A stretch of DNA of 31,604 nt, from positions 1-31,604 of IMG/VR virus record IMGVR_UViG_3300030012_003007. The stretch is one strand, 5' to 3'. The DNA is from a virus. The notes beneath the pieces are model-generated. The model did no database searches and was not told the origin of the DNA. It saw only the letters and a list, made by a program, of their open reading frames with translations. The position numbers were made by a program, and so were the translations under genes. This document shows positions 29,778-31,604 of the stretch, one piece after another. Position 1 is the stretch's first letter. Every line of letters begins with the position of its first letter.

Positions 29778-29844
29778 AAGTTAGCTAACATACTACTAAT
29801 ATAAGTTAGCTTGGTTTATAAAATATAAGCATAATTGCTTATAT
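29778..29844 (-). promoter_or_regulatory. Leader hairpins of the 224-residue gene
   Basis: On the transcript, ATATAAGC (29844-29837) pairs with GCTTATAT (29830-29823) over a 6-nt loop directly after the -10 box. AGCTAAC (29820-29814) pairs with GTTAGCT (29792-29786 region) closer to the ribosome site. AAGTTAGCT occurs twice on the plus strand (29778-29786 and 29813-29821). The 5' hairpin mirrors the one at the 96-residue genes. Confidence 0.55.
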
Positions 29845-29849
29845 ATATT

Positions 29850-29877
29850 ATAATAGCATAGTTTAAGCATTTGTCAA
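29850..29877 (-). promoter_or_regulatory. Sigma70-type promoter for the 224-residue gene
   Basis: Minus strand: TTGACA (29877-29872), a 16-nt spacer ending TGC, then TATTAT (29855-29850). The spacer is almost the same as that at 30383-30410 (AATGCTTAAACTATG in both). Confidence 0.8.
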
Positions 29878-29879
29878 GC

Positions 29880-30356
29880 CTATTTTTTCAACTTTTTTTC
29901 AGCTGTAAAATAGTCCCTAAATTGCTGTATTTTGCTGTTATAATCTCTTTGCTCCTGGGGTCCAAAACTATAAGTGTCCTCATAGTGTGTTGTTTCCTCG
30001 TCCCAAGTTGAATCGTATTCTGTGTCGTGTCCTAATACTGTGGCATTTTTGTATTTTCTAATATAGTCATCAATATCAGTGCCGTCTTCTACTAACATTT
30101 TTGCCCGCTTTTGTGATAGAGGCATATATACAGCTTGTGATTGTATATGATCAGCATCTAATATGCCAGCATTTTCAAATGTTGCTTGTATGTCAATATC
30201 TTTAGTGTTGTCTAAATATACAATATGTTTTGGCTCAATCTGAACTGTGTAGTCGTCATATTGGACAGCTGGCTTTGTAGTCCTAACTGTAAATTGTATT
30301 CGCTTTTTGTCAGCTAATATGTCCATTAGCTCTTGTTGTTTGTCTATTGTTGTCAT
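29880..30356 (-). CDS. Hypothetical acidic protein, 158 residues
   Basis: Acidic and hydrophilic: DKQQELMDILADKKRIQFTV, then YDDYTVQIEPKHIVYLDNTK, VYMPLSQKRAKMLVEDGTDI and a very acidic YDSTWDEETTHYEDTYSF. No Cys, no membrane segment, no known fold. It has a sigma70-type promoter with a short leader and an AAGGAG ribosome site, so it is probably expressed early. It could be a DNA mimic or an inhibitor of a host protein; that is inference from charge only. Confidence 0.7.
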   Translation of the reverse strand: MTTIDKQQELMDILADKKRIQFTVRTTKPAVQYDDYTVQIEPKHIVYLDNTKDIDIQATFENAGILDADHIQSQAVYMPLSQKRAKMLVEDGTDIDDYIRKYKNATVLGHDTEYDSTWDEETTHYEDTYSFGPQEQRDYNSKIQQFRDYFTAEKKLKK

Positions 30357-30382
30357 TTACATAATCTCCTTATTATTATACT

Positions 30383-30410
30383 ACTATAACATAGTTTAAG
30401 CATTTGTCAA
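30383..30410 (-). promoter_or_regulatory. Sigma70-type promoter for the 158-residue gene
   Basis: Minus strand: TTGACA (30410-30405), a 16-nt spacer ending TGT, then TATAGT (30388-30383), about 26 nt before the start codon. The TTAGGGGC upstream of the -35 is shared with the copy A promoter at 288-315. Confidence 0.75.
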
Positions 30411-30455
30411 GCCCCTAACCCACAACTTTTGGAGACGGTTATAAAAATTAGGGGC
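30411..30455 (-). terminator. Inverted repeat after the 96-residue gene
   Basis: GCCCCTAA (30411-30418) and TTAGGGGC (30448-30455) pair perfectly, with an inner TAACC/GGTTA alternative. It follows the stop of the 96-residue gene by about 15 nt and its far arm touches the -35 box of the next promoter. A terminator that insulates the two units is likely. Confidence 0.5.
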
Positions 30456-30469
30456 ATTGACATTATAGC

Positions 30470-30760
30470 TTATTGATTAACAGGATTGCCCAGTGTAAAG
30501 TCTTTTACAGGGTTTTCCCATAGCTCAATATTTGCCATAATATGATCAAATGTTTTAGCACATTTAATATATTCTGGATCAGCTATATTTTTATGAGTGT
30601 CTAACCATATGCTTGGGAAGTCAAGTATCTCACTTACATCTTCAGCATACTCACCCAAATCAGCTCCATTATCAGGTCCCATATCAGCATTGTGGGCTAT
30701 GTTGTCCCTGTATGCTTTTATGAGCTTCTGTTTTTGCTCGTTTGTTATATCATATAACAT
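30470..30760 (-). CDS. Acidic small protein, 96 residues, copy B
   Basis: The intact member of the pair at the window ends. It starts MLYDITNEQKQKLIKAYRDN, continues with the acidic centre MGPDNGADLGEYAEDVSEIL and DFPSIWLDTHKNIADPEYIK, and ends VKDFTLGNPVNQ. One Cys near residue 67. No membrane segment or recognised domain. Promoter at 30804-30831 and GGAG ribosome site. The near identity of the two copies, against the divergence of the gene between them and the small-terminase-like gene, suggests recent exchange or strong constraint. Confidence 0.8.
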   Translation of the reverse strand: MLYDITNEQKQKLIKAYRDNIAHNADMGPDNGADLGEYAEDVSEILDFPSIWLDTHKNIADPEYIKCAKTFDHIMANIELWENPVKDFTLGNPVNQ

Positions 30761-30774
30761 AGTTTTCTCCTTTT

Positions 30775-30798
30775 TATATTAGCTCTATTGCTAATATA
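30775..30798 (-). promoter_or_regulatory. Leader hairpin at the predicted transcript 5' end (copy B)
   Basis: The same TATATTAGC/GCTAATATA stem as in copy A, with a different 6-nt loop. It sits directly downstream of the -10 box at 30804-30809. Confidence 0.7.
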
Positions 30799-30803
30799 AT
30801 ATT

Positions 30804-30831
30804 ATAATAGCACATATTTGGATATTGTCAA
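30804..30831 (-). promoter_or_regulatory. Sigma70-type promoter for the copy B 96-residue gene
   Basis: Minus strand: TTGACA (30831-30826), a 16-nt spacer ending TGC, then TATTAT (30809-30804). Most of the spacer matches copy A (CAAATATGTGC). Confidence 0.8.
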
Positions 30832-30962
30832 GAGGTTATTTTACCGCTATTTTACTGGTTTATTTTAAAAAGCTGTTGTTTTACAAGTGTTATTTTTTTG
30901 TTGTAAAGCCATTTTGTTTATGCTATAATTTTATTATGCTGTAAGTTAAACAGCAAAAAGTT

Positions 30963-31032
30963 GCCCGCTAACTTGGGATCTGACAATAGTAGAAGTTAGT
31001 ATGGGCTATCGTGATTTAAAGCTACTATTGTC
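30963..31032. ncRNA. Predicted H-type pseudoknot, right copy
   Basis: Stem 1: GCCC (30963-30966) and CTAACTT (30968-30974) pair with AAGTTAG (30993-30999) and GGGC (31003-31006). Stem 2: GACAATAGTAG (30982-30992) pairs perfectly with CTACTATTGTC (31022-31032). The two interlock, and stem 2's left arm ends exactly where stem 1's right arm begins. It lies in the same place as the element at 439-604 but has different sequence. 30832-30962 shows only AT-rich sequence. Confidence 0.55.
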
Positions 31033-31038
31033 TAGGTT

Positions 31039-31105
31039 TGGGAGAACTTGTATAGGAATTGTGCTTTGACACATATTAAATGATCTTCGGATGTATAAGT
31101 TCCCC
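31039..31105. ncRNA. Predicted three-stem folded domain beside the pseudoknot
   Basis: GGGAGAACTTGTATA pairs with TATAAGTTCCC (two single-base bulges) as a closing stem. Inside are AATTGTG with CACATATT and a short ATC-TTCG-GAT hairpin with a UUCG loop on the plus strand. It ends right at the stop codon of the 90-residue gene. It is not a tRNA: there is no T-arm or anticodon arm of normal size. Confidence 0.45.
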
Positions 31106-31378
31106 TTACTGATAATTTTCATCTAATCTAACCACCCTGTATTCATAACAATCAAATCTCTCGTTCAGCTTGTCACACTGGGTCTGTGCTGATGTTTTGT
31201 TGGCATAAAACATCTTGTGATACTTCCTGTGTCCGTTGAAAACATCAACTATCATTGAATTTACCCAATCATCACCGTGTTTTATACCATACATAACAGG
31301 CACAGCTATGGTGCTTCTTTCCTTACCACCATATTCCGCTTTGCTGTCTATGATCCGCCAAGTGTATGGTCTGGCCAT
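31106..31378 (-). CDS. Hypothetical protein, 90 residues (MARP family, copy B)
   Basis: Related to the 95-residue protein at 603-890: MARP start, an ERSTIAVPVMYGI-like segment, HRKYHKMFYANKTSA and a C-terminal helix. The parts between differ in sequence and length. The start shares its A with the stop of the small-terminase-like gene. Function unknown. The divergence of this gene between two well-conserved neighbours suggests a swapped allele or fast evolution. Confidence 0.8.
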   Translation of the reverse strand: MARPYTWRIIDSKAEYGGKERSTIAVPVMYGIKHGDDWVNSMIVDVFNGHRKYHKMFYANKTSAQTQCDKLNERFDCYEYRVVRLDENYQ

Positions 31379-31604
31379 TACTCATCGCTCCAAGGTAGTG
31401 GTTGATTGTTTTCTGAGCCCACTGGATTGTCACTTTGGCCAAGCATATTCTTACCTAACCATATCTGCATCACAGCATTACCCTTAAGGGCTGTCTCAAT
31501 TTGGGCTTTCCTTAGCCTTTGGTTAGTTTCACTATATGCTTTTTGTATAATATCACGAAAGTTGTATTTGAGTGTCTCTCTGGGTATGTCAAACCAGTCA
31601 GCAA
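31378..31604 (-). CDS. Terminase small subunit-like protein, copy B (N-terminus cut by window edge)
   Basis: The last 74 residues are visible: WFDIPRETLKYNFRDIIQKA, YSETNQRLRKAQIETALKGN, AVMQIWLGKNMLGQSDNPVG and an end SENNQPLPWSDE. It is about 90% identical to the same part of copy A; most changes lie in the ALKGN and LGQSD area. The 5' part of the gene lies beyond the window. Confidence 0.8.
   Translation of the reverse strand, partial: ADWFDIPRETLKYNFRDIIQKAYSETNQRLRKAQIETALKGNAVMQIWLGKNMLGQSDNPVGSENNQPLPWSDE

Larger units (their letters stand above)
30566..31604 (+). repeat. Diverged direct repeat of the left window end
   Basis: Position 1 aligns with 30566, and 890 aligns with 31378. 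The 96-residue gene part is nearly identical, the non-coding part and the 90/95-residue gene are strongly changed (left copy 77 nt longer overall), and the small-terminase-like part is close again up to the window edge (31604 aligns with about 1116). The repeat orientation is direct. Confidence 0.9.

Noticed and set aside
31039-31105. Possible tRNA in the folded domain
   Set aside because: The closing stem is long and bulged, and there is no normal anticodon or T-arm and no CCA-like end.
1-31604. Identical terminal redundancy or a simple circular overlap
   Set aside because: The end copies differ in many bases, in the length of the middle gene and by indels, so they are not copies of one sequence.
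1-31604. Gene transfer agent or prophage remnant
   Set aside because: No host genes, integrase or attachment site were seen; the genes look intact, with active-looking promoters and a homing endonuclease, as in a virus.

Overview
The window is an AT-rich double-stranded DNA phage genome segment. Almost every gene reads leftward (minus strand). The head and tail genes follow the order of a long-tailed (siphovirus-like) phage: large terminase, portal, scaffold, major capsid, neck proteins, tail tube, frameshifted tail chaperone, tape measure, distal tail proteins, tail tip, fibres. The low GC, the sequence style of the fibres and the small-protein complement suggest a marine phage of an AT-rich host, possibly of the SAR11 kind; that host guess is inference. 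No tRNA, integrase, CRISPR array or host gene was seen.

Layout in the direction of transcription (right to left). 31604-27777: a partial small-terminase-like gene, then small genes of unknown function. Several of these carry their own sigma70-type promoter of one recurring design (TTGACA, 16 nt, TATTAT or TATAAT), sometimes followed at once by a leader hairpin. 27661-12193: the morphogenesis operon, from the large terminase to a C1q-like fibre. It includes a programmed -1 frameshift between the two tail chaperone products and an intein-like Hint domain at the N-terminus of the tail-tip protein. 12166-11216: a fibre/structural protein, a short membrane peptide, an XhlA/holin-like protein and a small unknown. 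9610-11091: the only rightward genes, an unknown protein plus a GT-A-type glycosyltransferase. 9329-7913: small unknown genes and a homing HNH endonuclease. 7854-890: the receptor-binding and fibre operon, ending with a 41-residue gene and a small-terminase-like gene.

Regulation can be read in part. The 9-mer TATAAATAC, identical to the core of the T4 late promoter, occurs at four intergenic sites: before the large terminase, before the fibre/lysis group, before the distal fibre operon and before the rightward glycosyltransferase operon. This suggests a late regulon separate from the sigma70-type promoters of the small-gene region. No gp55-like late sigma factor was recognised.

The most unusual large-scale feature is that the two ends are diverged copies of one module: small-terminase-like gene, 90/95-residue gene, structured non-coding region, 96-residue gene. 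The outer genes are nearly identical and the middle gene is strongly diverged, so this is not simple terminal redundancy of one molecule. If the ends mark one genome length, the unit is about 30.5 kb and holds no recognisable replication gene. Alternatives are an assembly joined across two strain variants, or a real duplication in a larger genome.
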